Shown: positions 28,005 through 37,352 of the stretch, piece by piece
Position numbering within the stretch: the first letter of the stretch is position 1
Layout: each line of letters starts with the position of its first letter
From: Clostridia bacterium
Lineage (GTDB): Bacteria > Bacillota > Clostridia > TANB77 > CAG-465
Assembly (NCBI GenBank): GCA_028692955.1
Contig: JAQUWH010000002.1
Coordinates: forward strand, 1-64,000
Direction of reading: 5' to 3'
DNA: 64,000 nucleotides
Program-made: the position numbers and the translations under genes
Notes under the pieces: model-generated
Database searches by the model: none
What the model was told of the DNA's origin: nothing
Seen by the model: the letters and a program-made list of their open reading frames with translations, nothing else

Positions 28005-29159
28005 TTAGGAAGTTGCTTGCTTTAATGTCATCACTTTATCTTTTATTGCCTTTACTATTGTGCCAAGTAAAGTAATAATCATTGGTACAAAAATACCGAC
28101 TAATACGATAGGAATTATATAATTTTCTATTAATTGGTAGCCCAACATACTCCCTTTAAACATAACATTTAATACAATAAATATCACTAATGCCAATATA
28201 TATGGAAGTATTTTTTCCTTTTTTTCTCCCTTTATCTTCTTTTTTAAAAATGTAACAATAAAATATAATGCAAATATGCAAAACATAATAACATCAAAAA
28301 GATATTGAATTGCAAGAGTATTTTCCATACGCTCAATAATTTCAAACAGTGAAGCCATTTTTAACATGACATATTCTGGAAATCTATAGATACTAAGTAC
28401 TTCTTCGCCTAGAATTAAGATGGCTACTAATATTCTTGAGCATAATACAAAACTAGCATATATAAATACTAAGATTACCTTCCACTTAGAATGTTTGCTT
28501 TTTATTATTTTGGTATTTGGTATTATTGTGAGTAATAATATTGGAAAACTATACAATACAAAATAGATAATCGCACTACTAAGTGGTGGCATAGCCCCAT
28601 CCTTTAATATAGGATATAAGTTATTTATTTGTATTTCTGGTAGTAATCCAATAAGACTTGCAATTAACATCGCAAGATTACAAAAGAATACTAACTGACT
28701 AATTCTACTTATGATACCTATACTTTTGCCTGCAGCATACGTTATCGGTATTAAAAACAACAAACGTATATAGTTTACCTGTGTATCTGGCATATATTGT
28801 ATTTTTACAAATTGGGATATATTTTGCAATACCAGTATTACTAAAAATAACAAAGTAACACATAAAATAATATTTAAAATAGTACCGATCACTTTTCCAA
28901 ACAAACTTTTATTCAAGTCAATGATATCTTTATTCTGACTATGTGTTTTTATAAAATAAAGTATTGCTATGGTAATGATACTAGCAATAGCTCCCATGAT
29001 AGCAGCCATATAGGTATCTACTCTAGAAATTTTAAACATCATATATGTTCCAATACCTAAAAAGAATCCCTTTGTTATGGTTATAAAGAATGATGCATAA
29101 CCAAAACTTGTAATGTTGTCTGCTTCCTGACTTTGATTGTTTATTTCTTCTTTTACCAT
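28005..29159 (-). CDS. Germinant receptor permease subunit (GerAB/GerKB type)
   Basis: 384 residues with about ten membrane helices, an APC-superfamily transporter fold of the spore germination family (segments GTYMMFKISRVDTY and LLTIIPNTKIIK). The B subunit binds the germinant in the spore inner membrane. Its start overlaps the end of the C-subunit gene by 7 bases, giving order A-C-B as in gerK. It likely works with the 30347 and 29153 products. Confidence 0.92.
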   Translation of the reverse strand: MVKEEINNQSQEADNITSFGYASFFITITKGFFLGIGTYMMFKISRVDTYMAAIMGAIASIITIAILYFIKTHSQNKDIIDLNKSLFGKVIGTILNIILCVTLLFLVILVLQNISQFVKIQYMPDTQVNYIRLLFLIPITYAAGKSIGIISRISQLVFFCNLAMLIASLIGLLPEIQINNLYPILKDGAMPPLSSAIIYFVLYSFPILLLTIIPNTKIIKSKHSKWKVILVFIYASFVLCSRILVAILILGEEVLSIYRFPEYVMLKMASLFEIIERMENTLAIQYLFDVIMFCIFALYFIVTFLKKKIKGEKKEKILPYILALVIFIVLNVMFKGSMLGYQLIENYIIPIVLVGIFVPMIITLLGTIVKAIKDKVMTLKQATS

Positions 29160-30340
29160 ACACTCATCACACTACCTTCATTTACTAAACTAACCTCAAC
29201 ATTACAATTTACATTGATATGTTTTAAATAATCATTACCATACTTTGATTGCATTTTTTCATATTCTTTGTTCATATTTTTATAATATAAATTTCCAAAC
29301 CCAATAAGATCACTATTATATTTATTCTTGCAATTATCTACAAAACTAATAAATTCACTTTTGATTTTTTCTTCAATTTGTTTTTGCATTGTATTTATTT
29401 CTTCAAGATTTTCTACATGCTTATCTTTTGATATTTCTGTAATTGCACATTTAACTTTAAAATCAAAGTCTATTATATATTCTTCATTTTCCACTTTTGT
29501 TGCAGAATTGCACTTAGCTTCTATTATTTCTGCCACAAACCCGTCCTCTTTTGTGCCTAAATTAAGCATAGCACTTTCTAAATCATTTCTAGCTAAATTA
29601 TAATATATTCCCTCTTCTTCATTTAAATATCCTTGCAATGTTCTATTGTCAAAATACGCAAGTTCTTTTACGGTTATTTTCGTCTTGCTATTACTATTTT
29701 TTATATTTTCTTCACTTTGTCCCTCTTTTGGGTTGCCTTCTAGTCCAATACTAACAGATACCATATTAATTCCTGGTTTTAACATGATACTGATATTCTG
29801 ACTTAATATATTGTGTATTGTTGTTCCTTTATTTTTATATGTTACTTCAATACTATCTTTTATACTTTGCGTTGGATTTGTCTCAAGGGGAGTTAATACT
29901 TCCAGTATATCTTTAGGACTAGTGTCTTTTGTAATAGCAAGTATAAAGTCATTACTATTTTCATTATCACGTATAAAAAAGTCTAATGTTTCAAACATGT
30001 TGCTCTTAGCTACTTTTTCTGATACCAAGAGTAATTCCATATGGGCAATATATAATTTTTTAGGAGATTGATCAACCATATCCCTTAGCGCACCATGGAC
30101 AGAACTACTACTAGAGTTAAAAACAGTAATAAGGCTAGGCTGTCCCCCACTAGAAGAGCTACCTCCAGATGAATTTTGTTTTTTTGTATTTAATACTTGT
30201 GCCGTTAATACATATTGACCTTTTTCATCAACATCGACACCAATTGCAGATACAATTGCTAAATCATTTAATTCTCTTGCATTATTTAGTCCATTAAATA
30301 GAAACATTGCAACTATTAAAAAAAATATCTTAATTTTCAT
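29153..30340 (-). CDS. Germinant receptor C subunit (GerAC/GerKC type), lacking the lipobox Cys
   Basis: 395 residues. The N-terminus has a hydrophobic signal and then RELNDLAIVSAIGVDVDEKG, the conserved start of mature GerAC. C subunits normally have a lipobox Cys just before this (GCWDxRE). Here the bases encode FNGLNNARE with no Cys, so lipid attachment is not possible and the hydrophobic segment may instead stay as an anchor. A Ser/Gly-rich loop follows. The C-terminal domain (EYEKMQSKYGNDYLKHINVNC) is typical. Encoded between A and B subunits. Confidence 0.9.
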   Translation of the reverse strand: MKIKIFFLIVAMFLFNGLNNARELNDLAIVSAIGVDVDEKGQYVLTAQVLNTKKQNSSGGSSSSGGQPSLITVFNSSSSSVHGALRDMVDQSPKKLYIAHMELLLVSEKVAKSNMFETLDFFIRDNENSNDFILAITKDTSPKDILEVLTPLETNPTQSIKDSIEVTYKNKGTTIHNILSQNISIMLKPGINMVSVSIGLEGNPKEGQSEENIKNSNSKTKITVKELAYFDNRTLQGYLNEEEGIYYNLARNDLESAMLNLGTKEDGFVAEIIEAKCNSATKVENEEYIIDFDFKVKCAITEISKDKHVENLEEINTMQKQIEEKIKSEFISFVDNCKNKYNSDLIGFGNLYYKNMNKEYEKMQSKYGNDYLKHINVNCNVEVSLVNEGSVMSVW

Positions 30341-30346
30341 TGTTAT

Positions 30347-31960
30347 CTACTCCTTAAGTTTCCTATATTTGGTTAAGTTATCAGTAAGAATTTTTCTCCT
30401 TTTTGTATCTTTAGAAAAATCTATTCTTTCCAATATTGTTTTTTTTATATTAGTAAAATTAATTGGTGATATAGGATAAGAAAATGGTTTTGAATAACTT
30501 GTCGTACTAGCAAGTTTAATAATAAATAACATGCCTGCCATGGCAACACCCATTATTCCTGCAAGTCCTGCAAATACAAGAAATATTAGTCTCCATAATC
30601 TTAATGCATTGCTCATATTGATATCTGAAAACATAAGTCCAGATATTGTTGTTATGGCTATTACTATTATCATAATAGGGGATACAATTCCAGCATTAAC
30701 AGCTGCATCTCCAAGGATAAGTGCACCAACAATTGAAAGAGTACTTCCTGCTGCATTTGGCACCCTATAGTCACCTTCTCTTAATATTTCAAATGCTATT
30801 ATCATTAAAAAAGCTTCTACTAAAGCAGGAAAAGGCACACCTTCCCTTTGAGTAGCAAATGAAACCAATAACTGCGTTGGTATCGCTTCCTGATCAAACG
30901 TTATTAACGCAACATAAAAAGCTGGAGTAACAATAGTTACAATAAATGCTATATATCTTATTATTTTTGTCAAAATTGTTCCATTGCTTTTTTGTAATGT
31001 ATCTTCGACATTATTGACAAAATCCATGATAAAAGCTGGTATTACTAAAACAAATGGGCTATTTTCTACTACTAGTGCAATTCTTCCTTGCAAAATATAA
31101 TAACTTACCAGATCTGGTCTTTCTGTACTTATAATGGTAGGAAAGTCAGCTTTTTTACTTTTTTCTAATATTTCCATTATATAATTGCTATCTAAAATGG
31201 CATCGATATCTATCTTTTTTAATTTTTCTTTTACATTATCAACAAGTTCCATTCTAACAATATCAGATACATACATAATACCTACTTTAGTCTTACTTCT
31301 TCTACCAACCTTTTGTTCTTCTAATACAAGTTTTTCTGTTTTTAGTCTTTTTCTTATTAATCCAACATTTTTTGAATAATTTTCTATAAAAGAATCTTTT
31401 GGACCTTTTATTGTATTTTCAGTACTTGGTTCTGCAATACTTCTATCTAAACTTGCCTTACTTTCTACTGCAAATATGTCTGTTTTATATATAATACAAG
31501 TAAATCCAGAAAATAGATAATAGAAAATATCCTCTGTTTTGATATCTATTTTTTTTATCTTACTTGCACCAAGATTCTTATCAAGATTTTTTAAATTATT
31601 AGAAAGACTATTCTCTTGCTTTTTTTCTGTAAATTGTTTTTTTTCATCTAATTTCTCTTGCAAATTCCCTTTCCTTTTTTTATTAGATGTATCTTCCTCT
31701 TTATTAGTATTTTCTTTACCAACCTCTTTATCTGTTGATTCATTTATTTTTTCATCAAAAAGATTTTTTAAACTTCTACTAATAAAATCTGCTATAAAGT
31801 CTCCATTAGTTGTTGATTCATTAAACACAATGTTAACAATTTCATCACCCAACATGAATTCTTTGTATACCATGTCTTCAGAATGAGAAGTTGAATTTTT
31901 AATATAATCTACAATATCTTTTGCACTATTAAAATTATTAACATTTTTTTCTTCCATCAT
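30347..31960 (-). CDS. Germinant receptor A subunit (GerAA/GerKA/SpoVAF type)
   Basis: 537 residues. An N-terminal Lys/Glu/Asn-rich linker (about 75-130) is inserted in the cytoplasmic domain. The core has SLDRSIAEPSTENTIKGPKDSF and IRKRLKTEKL, the family signature, followed by five or so membrane helices (REGVPFPALVEAFLMIIAFEILREG). A subunits form the receptor scaffold and channel. It is the first gene of the gerA-C-B operon. GGAG lies 6 bases before the first ATG. Confidence 0.94.
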   Translation of the reverse strand: MMEEKNVNNFNSAKDIVDYIKNSTSHSEDMVYKEFMLGDEIVNIVFNESTTNGDFIADFISRSLKNLFDEKINESTDKEVGKENTNKEEDTSNKKRKGNLQEKLDEKKQFTEKKQENSLSNNLKNLDKNLGASKIKKIDIKTEDIFYYLFSGFTCIIYKTDIFAVESKASLDRSIAEPSTENTIKGPKDSFIENYSKNVGLIRKRLKTEKLVLEEQKVGRRSKTKVGIMYVSDIVRMELVDNVKEKLKKIDIDAILDSNYIMEILEKSKKADFPTIISTERPDLVSYYILQGRIALVVENSPFVLVIPAFIMDFVNNVEDTLQKSNGTILTKIIRYIAFIVTIVTPAFYVALITFDQEAIPTQLLVSFATQREGVPFPALVEAFLMIIAFEILREGDYRVPNAAGSTLSIVGALILGDAAVNAGIVSPIMIIVIAITTISGLMFSDINMSNALRLWRLIFLVFAGLAGIMGVAMAGMLFIIKLASTTSYSKPFSYPISPINFTNIKKTILERIDFSKDTKRRKILTDNLTKYRKLKE

Positions 31961-32120
31961 AAAATTCTCCTTATTATTTATTATGCATAATATTTTAAAT
32001 TTTTATTCAATTTTAACTCTCCATTTTCTCAACTATTCAAAATAAATTTTTATTTAAAATATTTCATTGGTAACATGGAAATATTATTTCTCATAATATA
32101 TGGTAGGATGGTGAAATCAC

Positions 32121-33146
32121 ATGAATATTATTGTTCAAAAATATGGTGGAACTTCTGTAGAAAGTAAAGAAAAGCTTGAAAAAGTTTGTGATAATATCAT
32201 TAATTATAAAATAAATAAGAAAAAAGATATCGTCATCGTTGTATCTGCACAAGGAGATACAACTGATTTGTTATTACAAAAAGCAAAAGTCTATTCTAAT
32301 ATGCCAAATAAAAGAGAACTGGATTTATTACTATCAACAGGAGAAATACAAACAGCAGCACTTCTTTCCATGATGTTAAATGATAAAGGCTATGATACTG
32401 TTGGATTAACCGGTGAACAAGCGGGAATTCTATCTGATACTACATATGGTAATGCAACCATTAAGTGCATTTATCCAAATAATATATTAAATCATTTAAA
32501 AAACAACAAAATTGTTATTGTCGCTGGCTTTCAAGCAGTTGACAAACTAGGTAACATTACTACTCTTGGTCGTGGTGGAAGTGATCTTAGTGCAGTTGCT
32601 ATTGCTTGTGCACTAAAAGCTAAAAAATGTGAAATATATAGTGATATAGATGGAATATATTCTGCTGACCCAAGAATAATAACCAAAGCAAAATTACTAA
32701 AAAACATCTCCTATAGTGAGATGTTAGAAGCAGCAAGTGCTGGTGCAAAGGTGTTACATAATAGATCCGTAAATGTTGGGAAGAAAAATAAAATGCAAAT
32801 TGTTGTAAAAAACTCTCAACAAAAATCACAAGGTAGTACTATACAAGAAGATAAAAAAGATTTAATTGATAAGATAAAGTCAAACGAAGACTTTGAAGAC
32901 TATAGTATCAAATTCATAACAAAGAAAGATGATATATCAAAAATATGTATTGTCGGGGACATGGTAATGTCAAATAAAGAGGCAATTATTAAGATATTTA
33001 ATATTGCTTATGAAGAAAATATCACTATATTTATGATTTCATTTAGTGAACTTGCAATAAACTTAATTGTAGAAAAAGAAAAGTCTGTTAATTTCATGAA
33101 AAAACTACATGATGAATTGATACTAAAAGAAGCTAGTACTACATAA
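32121..33146 (+). CDS. Aspartate kinase with a shortened regulatory region
   Basis: Phosphorylates aspartate at the start of the Lys/Thr/Met/DAP pathway. The catalytic domain is complete: VQKYGGTSVES, LSTGEIQTAALLS, TLGRGGSDLSAVAIA, YSDIDGIYSADPR. At 341 residues it is about 60 shorter than usual. After residue 235 only one ACT domain is evident (ICIVGDMVMSNKEAIIKIF onward) instead of two, so feedback control by Lys or Thr may differ. DAP is also needed for dipicolinate in spores. GGTGAA lies upstream of the ATG. Confidence 0.92.
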   Translation: MNIIVQKYGGTSVESKEKLEKVCDNIINYKINKKKDIVIVVSAQGDTTDLLLQKAKVYSNMPNKRELDLLLSTGEIQTAALLSMMLNDKGYDTVGLTGEQAGILSDTTYGNATIKCIYPNNILNHLKNNKIVIVAGFQAVDKLGNITTLGRGGSDLSAVAIACALKAKKCEIYSDIDGIYSADPRIITKAKLLKNISYSEMLEAASAGAKVLHNRSVNVGKKNKMQIVVKNSQQKSQGSTIQEDKKDLIDKIKSNEDFEDYSIKFITKKDDISKICIVGDMVMSNKEAIIKIFNIAYEENITIFMISFSELAINLIVEKEKSVNFMKKLHDELILKEASTT

Positions 33147-33220
33147 TATCAATAAGAGTGCATATAACAGACTCTATAGGATAGTAACGAATTACAATTA
33201 CTAATGTTGTATCATAAAAT

Positions 33221-33271
33221 ACCCCCTAACGTTAAACATTTATTTTTGTCTAACATTAGGGGTTCACTTCA
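33221..33271. mobile_element. 51-bp inverted-repeat element resembling paired IS3-type ends; also acts as a hairpin terminator
   Basis: Read on the minus strand it starts TGAAGTGAACCCC then AATGTTAGACAAAAA, which matches the start at 55164 in 25 of 29 positions by my count. The other side (ACCCCCTAACGTTAAACA) is the inverted partner. The 12-bp stem 33223-33234/33251-33262 lies between two convergent genes and could terminate both. Confidence 0.45.
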
Positions 33272-33391
33272 ATGTTACACAAAATACTTAACATTTGGAG
33301 GTATATTTGTATTTTTTAACTAAATCGTATTATATTTTCTAAAAATAGAATAAACATAACTCAAGATTTTAAATCTTACCTTAAGCGTATT

Positions 33392-33420
33392 GTAAGATAC
33401 TTCGTTCTTTTCTATCTTAC
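33392..33420. repeat. 8-bp inverted repeat downstream of the FGE-like gene
   Basis: GTAAGATA (33392-33399) and TATCTTAC (33413-33420), 13-base loop, 29 bases past the stop at 33449. There is no T-run, so it is not an obvious terminator. Confidence 0.5.
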
Positions 33421-33448
33421 TGCATAGTTGGATAAGCAGTGTACAGTA

Positions 33449-34849
33449 TTATAAATAAAGCCCTAAGCGTGAACCATAAACATCACTATCGGAAACGAAC
33501 GGAACGCCATTAAGGTATCGGTAGCCAGCGAAACGGCTATCTGGACTATAAGGATAGTAGCTACCACGTAATATACGACTCCAAATATTAAACGCTTCTG
33601 CTGTCCAATCATACACATTTCCTGACATATCGTATACATTATTTACCGCTTTTGTGCTTCCAGTTGCTTTCTTATCTTGAGTAAAATTTGCATATTCATT
33701 ATCTGCATTTACTGGATATTTTTTTACATTTATATCACTACTTGTTGTAAACCATTTTAATGTTACATCAAATTCAAATCCATATATCATATTTGATCTT
33801 ATACTTGTTCCTACTAATGTACTTGCATATTTCTTTTGTTTTGCATATAACTTATACCACGTATTACCATTCCCACCTAAGTCATTTTGATCTTTCTTAC
33901 TTATTACAATTGCATTATCATCGTTGATTATATTCCCGGTTTCATACCTTCCTATATAAAATCCTTTATTTAACTCTATGCTCTTGTATATTTCTTCCCA
34001 TTCTTTTTTCATGTATACTTCAAATCCTTGGTTTTCTTCTGTAAAGTTGGTTCCCAATATTGTATTCATTTGGTCTAAATACGTTTGATTATTATCACAA
34101 TCTGTTATGATATCTGGCTCTCTATAATCTGTTGTTGAATATGTTATCCTTGTTCCATTTAATTGTTCCTGTGTTGGTGTTCCCTCTACTTTTGACCAGT
34201 TCCATAAGATTGATCTGTTATTTGCTTTATCTATGCATACTGTTATATCCGGTACTGGTACCCATACAAATTCACTTTCATCTGGTGCTATTATTACTAG
34301 CCCTGTATCTATCTCCTGCTCACTTACTACTGTTGATACTTTAAATCCTTTTGGAATAATAGCCGTTTTATTATTTTTGTCCGTATAATTTGTATTTTTG
34401 TCTACTGCCTCTCCAGGTACTACTGGAGCTTCTGGAGTAGATGGTGTGTTTCCACCCTGACCTACTATTTGATCAAACCATTTTTTTTCTGTTTCATCTG
34501 TTCCTGTATATACTAACTTTCCATCTTGTACTTCTATTTTACCTTTTAGCTTACTATTTTCTACCGACTTTAGCTCATCTGTTATTTTTGGTACTGTTAT
34601 TTCACTTAAATTTAATGTTGACATATCAAATATCCCATTTGATTTTGCATATTTATCCGCTAAATACAAGTTCAAATCATCTTTTACAGTAGATATATCT
34701 GATTTAAATGTTGCTTCTTTAGCATTTTCTATTGGATTACTATTGTTTAATGTAAGTATGACTGCAGCTGCCAATACAATAACTACGATGATTGTTATTA
34801 CTAATGTTATGAGACTGATACCTTTTCTTAAATTTTCTTTTTCTTTCAT
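33449..34849 (-). CDS. Pseudopilin-leader protein with C-terminal FGE/C-type-lectin-like domain
   Basis: 466 residues. The leader RKGISLITLVITIIVVIVLA (Gly then a hydrophobic helix, Thr instead of pilin Glu5) is followed by NPIENAKEATFKSD, shared with the 60548 gene. The C-terminal half is of the formylglycine-generating-enzyme type: FVWVPVPDITV, GFYIGRYETG, NNVYDMSGNVYDWTAEA, RILRGSYYP. The last 40 residues (33452-33570) are noticeably richer in G+C and in Ser/Tyr/Asp/Asn, as in variable regions of retroelement-diversified proteins. Formylglycine synthesis is unlikely, since these domains on a surface stalk usually bind ligands. A hairpin lies downstream. Confidence 0.85.
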   Translation of the reverse strand: MKEKENLRKGISLITLVITIIVVIVLAAAVILTLNNSNPIENAKEATFKSDISTVKDDLNLYLADKYAKSNGIFDMSTLNLSEITVPKITDELKSVENSKLKGKIEVQDGKLVYTGTDETEKKWFDQIVGQGGNTPSTPEAPVVPGEAVDKNTNYTDKNNKTAIIPKGFKVSTVVSEQEIDTGLVIIAPDESEFVWVPVPDITVCIDKANNRSILWNWSKVEGTPTQEQLNGTRITYSTTDYREPDIITDCDNNQTYLDQMNTILGTNFTEENQGFEVYMKKEWEEIYKSIELNKGFYIGRYETGNIINDDNAIVISKKDQNDLGGNGNTWYKLYAKQKKYASTLVGTSIRSNMIYGFEFDVTLKWFTTSSDINVKKYPVNADNEYANFTQDKKATGSTKAVNNVYDMSGNVYDWTAEAFNIWSRILRGSYYPYSPDSRFAGYRYLNGVPFVSDSDVYGSRLGLYL

Positions 34850-35001
34850 TTTTTATTCCACTCCTATATTCTATTTATCATTTATCGATAACTTTTTTTA
34901 TTTTACTTTTAAACAAATAACCTAATATGCCTACTAAACATCCATGACCTATGATAGTTACCACTTATCTTGACACTAGTTACTTACTCTGTTATTTATG
35001 A

Positions 35002-35634
35002 TTAGTAAAATCTTCTCTTTCTCTTCTTGATAAAGTTATATATAAATGGTGTTGCTAGTATAACTACACCAACTCCTATTGCTACTATTATTTCGGTCTT
35101 TAGACTATATGACTCCTTATCATAATGGTCAAATCCGCCTTCAATGCCATATTTGTAATATATAATACCTTGTATTTCGTAAACAATATTTTTTACAGCA
35201 GTATTAAAGTCATTCTTTTTTAAATATTCCATTGCAACATCTTCTACAATTTTATTTACTTTACCTGAATGAAGTATTCCAGATAGTCCATAACCTACTT
35301 CTACCTTTATCTTCCTTTGAGCTTTTGATATTAAAATTAATACACCATTATTATCTCTACTATCCCCTATTCTCCATTGACTATATAACCTATACGCATA
35401 CTTACCAATATCTTCACCTTCTAGATCAGGTACAGTAACGACAACAACTTGAGCTGTAGTTTTCTTTTCAATAGCTGAACATCTGGCAGATACTGTCTTT
35501 TCAACACTAGAAGTTATAATATCAGCAAAATCGTTAATGTAGAATTCTTTTGTTGGTTTATATAAATCACTTTCAGCAAAAACATTTGAAATGAATATAT
35601 TCAATATCAAAGCAAAAAAAACAATTTTCTTCAT
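35002..35634 (-). CDS. TPM-domain (YgcG/Psb32-like) exported membrane protein
   Basis: 210 residues: a cleavable signal (about 1-20, ending VFAES), a TPM domain (about 27-155) with FYINDFADII, TTAQVVVVTVPDL, NNGVLILISKAQRKIKVEVGYGL, then a C-terminal membrane helix (about 180-203) and a basic tail. The domain faces outside and is anchored from its C-terminus. TPM proteins are widespread and their role in Firmicutes is unclear. It is monocistronic. Confidence 0.88.
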   Translation of the reverse strand: MKKIVFFALILNIFISNVFAESDLYKPTKEFYINDFADIITSSVEKTVSARCSAIEKKTTAQVVVVTVPDLEGEDIGKYAYRLYSQWRIGDSRDNNGVLILISKAQRKIKVEVGYGLSGILHSGKVNKIVEDVAMEYLKKNDFNTAVKNIVYEIQGIIYYKYGIEGGFDHYDKESYSLKTEIIVAIGVGVVILATPFIYNFIKKRKRRFY

Positions 35635-35803
35635 TTGTATATTATCTCCTATTTTTCTATCATTATATAATAAAGTTAAATTTTAGTCAATATCCATAAA
35701 CATCTTCAATTTTATACTTTGTCTACAAAAGTTAGGAAAGTTTTGCATAAAAACAAAATACCATAATATATTTGTATTAAGTAATAATAGTTGGAGGTAA
35801 AAG

Positions 35804-37285
35804 ATGAAGAATTTAGATATTTATAAAGATATATCAACAAGAACAAATGGTGATATATATATCGGAGTTGTAGGCCCAGTAAGAACAGGTAAATCTACAT
35901 TTATAAAGAATTTTATGGAGGACTTTGTTATACCAAATATTGATAACGAATATAAAAAAGATCGTGCACAAGATGAATTACCTCAAAGTGCAGCAGGGAA
36001 AACAATTATGACAACAGAACCAAAATTTATTCCAAACGAATCTGTAGAAATAACAATAGATAATAATGTCAAAATGAAAACAAGGCTTGTGGACTGTGTA
36101 GGTTATTTGGTAGATTCAGCAGTTGGTCATATGGAAAATGATTTACCCAGAATGGTAAGAACTCCTTGGTCTGAAGAAGAAATGCCTTTTTCAAAAGCAG
36201 CCGAAATTGGAACTCATAAAGTAATACAAGATCATTCTACAATAGGCTTAGTAATTACAACAGATGGCAGTATCACAGATATAGATAGATCAGATTATAT
36301 TCCTGCAGAATCAAGAGTTATCAATGAATTAAAAGAGATTAATAAACCTTTCGTTGTGATACTAAATTCAACGCACCCAGATAGTGAAGAAACAAGAACC
36401 TTAGCAAATGAACTATCTAAAAAATATAACGCAAGTGTTATTCCAATGGATGTTGCTACCATGGATCAAAATGATGTGACAACTGTATTCGAACGAGTTT
36501 TAGATGAATTCCCAGTAACAGAAATTGGTTTTAAACTACCAGAATGGTTTAGTATATTAGAGATAGATCATTGGTTAAAACAAAATATCATTAATATTGT
36601 AAAAGACAGTTTTGCAAGAGATTACTCTTTAAGAGAAATCAATGAATTAATAGAAAAAATTAGAGAGGAAAATACAATATTTGATACGATTGCAGTAGAT
36701 AAGGCAATGCTTGAAAATGGTAGCATTAAAATTAGAATGAATATTAACCCGGCTATGTTCTACAAAGTATTAAGTGAAATGTCAAACTTTGATATTAATT
36801 CAGATGGAGATATATTTGCACTATTAAAAGACTTTGCAAAGACAAAGCAAGAATATGATAAAATAGCTATGGCATTAGAAGAAGTAAGAATTAAAGGCTA
36901 TGGTATTGTTACTCCACAAATTGATGAACTAACTCTAGAAGAACCTGAAATCGTAAAGCAAGGAAACAAATATGGAGTGAAACTAAAAGCTTCTGCTCCA
37001 AGTATTCACATGATTAGAGCAGATATTGAAACAGAAGTTTCCCCAATTGTTGGAAGTGAAAAGCAATCTGAAGATCTTGTGAAATACTTACTTTCAGAAT
37101 TTGAAAATGACCCTAAAGCAATTTGGGAATCAAATATATTTGGAAAATCACTACATGAACTTGTTAATGAGGGTCTACACAACAAATTATACAGAATGCC
37201 AGATGAGGCTCAAATGAAATTGCAAGAAACATTACAAAAAATTATCAATGAAGGAAGTGGCGGTTTAATTTGTATAATATTATAA
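35804..37285 (+). CDS. spoIVA: Stage IV sporulation protein A, coat morphogenetic ATPase
   Basis: 493 residues, full length. Walker A GPVRTGKS (about 24-31), RLVDCVGYLVDSAVG as the Walker B/switch region, and the conserved C-terminus GGLICIIL that contacts SpoVM. SpoIVA hydrolyses ATP to polymerise into the basement layer of the spore coat on the mother-cell side of the forespore. A small ORF at 40818-40886 looks like its membrane anchor SpoVM. The ribosome site is GGAGG 7 bases before ATG. Confidence 0.97.
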   Translation: MKNLDIYKDISTRTNGDIYIGVVGPVRTGKSTFIKNFMEDFVIPNIDNEYKKDRAQDELPQSAAGKTIMTTEPKFIPNESVEITIDNNVKMKTRLVDCVGYLVDSAVGHMENDLPRMVRTPWSEEEMPFSKAAEIGTHKVIQDHSTIGLVITTDGSITDIDRSDYIPAESRVINELKEINKPFVVILNSTHPDSEETRTLANELSKKYNASVIPMDVATMDQNDVTTVFERVLDEFPVTEIGFKLPEWFSILEIDHWLKQNIINIVKDSFARDYSLREINELIEKIREENTIFDTIAVDKAMLENGSIKIRMNINPAMFYKVLSEMSNFDINSDGDIFALLKDFAKTKQEYDKIAMALEEVRIKGYGIVTPQIDELTLEEPEIVKQGNKYGVKLKASAPSIHMIRADIETEVSPIVGSEKQSEDLVKYLLSEFENDPKAIWESNIFGKSLHELVNEGLHNKLYRMPDEAQMKLQETLQKIINEGSGGLICIIL

Positions 37286-37316
37286 CTAACACACATGCTA
37301 GGAGATTATTTATAAA

Positions 37317-37343
37317 GACTGGTTACTTAAAATGTAACCAGTC
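37317..37343. terminator. Bidirectional terminator between spoIVA and the DnaJ-domain gene
   Basis: 10-bp perfect stem GACTGGTTAC/GTAACCAGTC with a 7-base loop between convergent genes. The T-rich TATTTATTTT lies on the plus side. Confidence 0.75.
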
Positions 37344-37352
37344 GTATTTATT

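Noticed and set aside
33449-34849. Genuine formylglycine-generating (sulfatase-activating) enzyme
   Set aside because: A pilin-like anchor, missing sulfatase partner and hypervariable-looking C-terminus fit a ligand-binding CLec-type use of the fold better.
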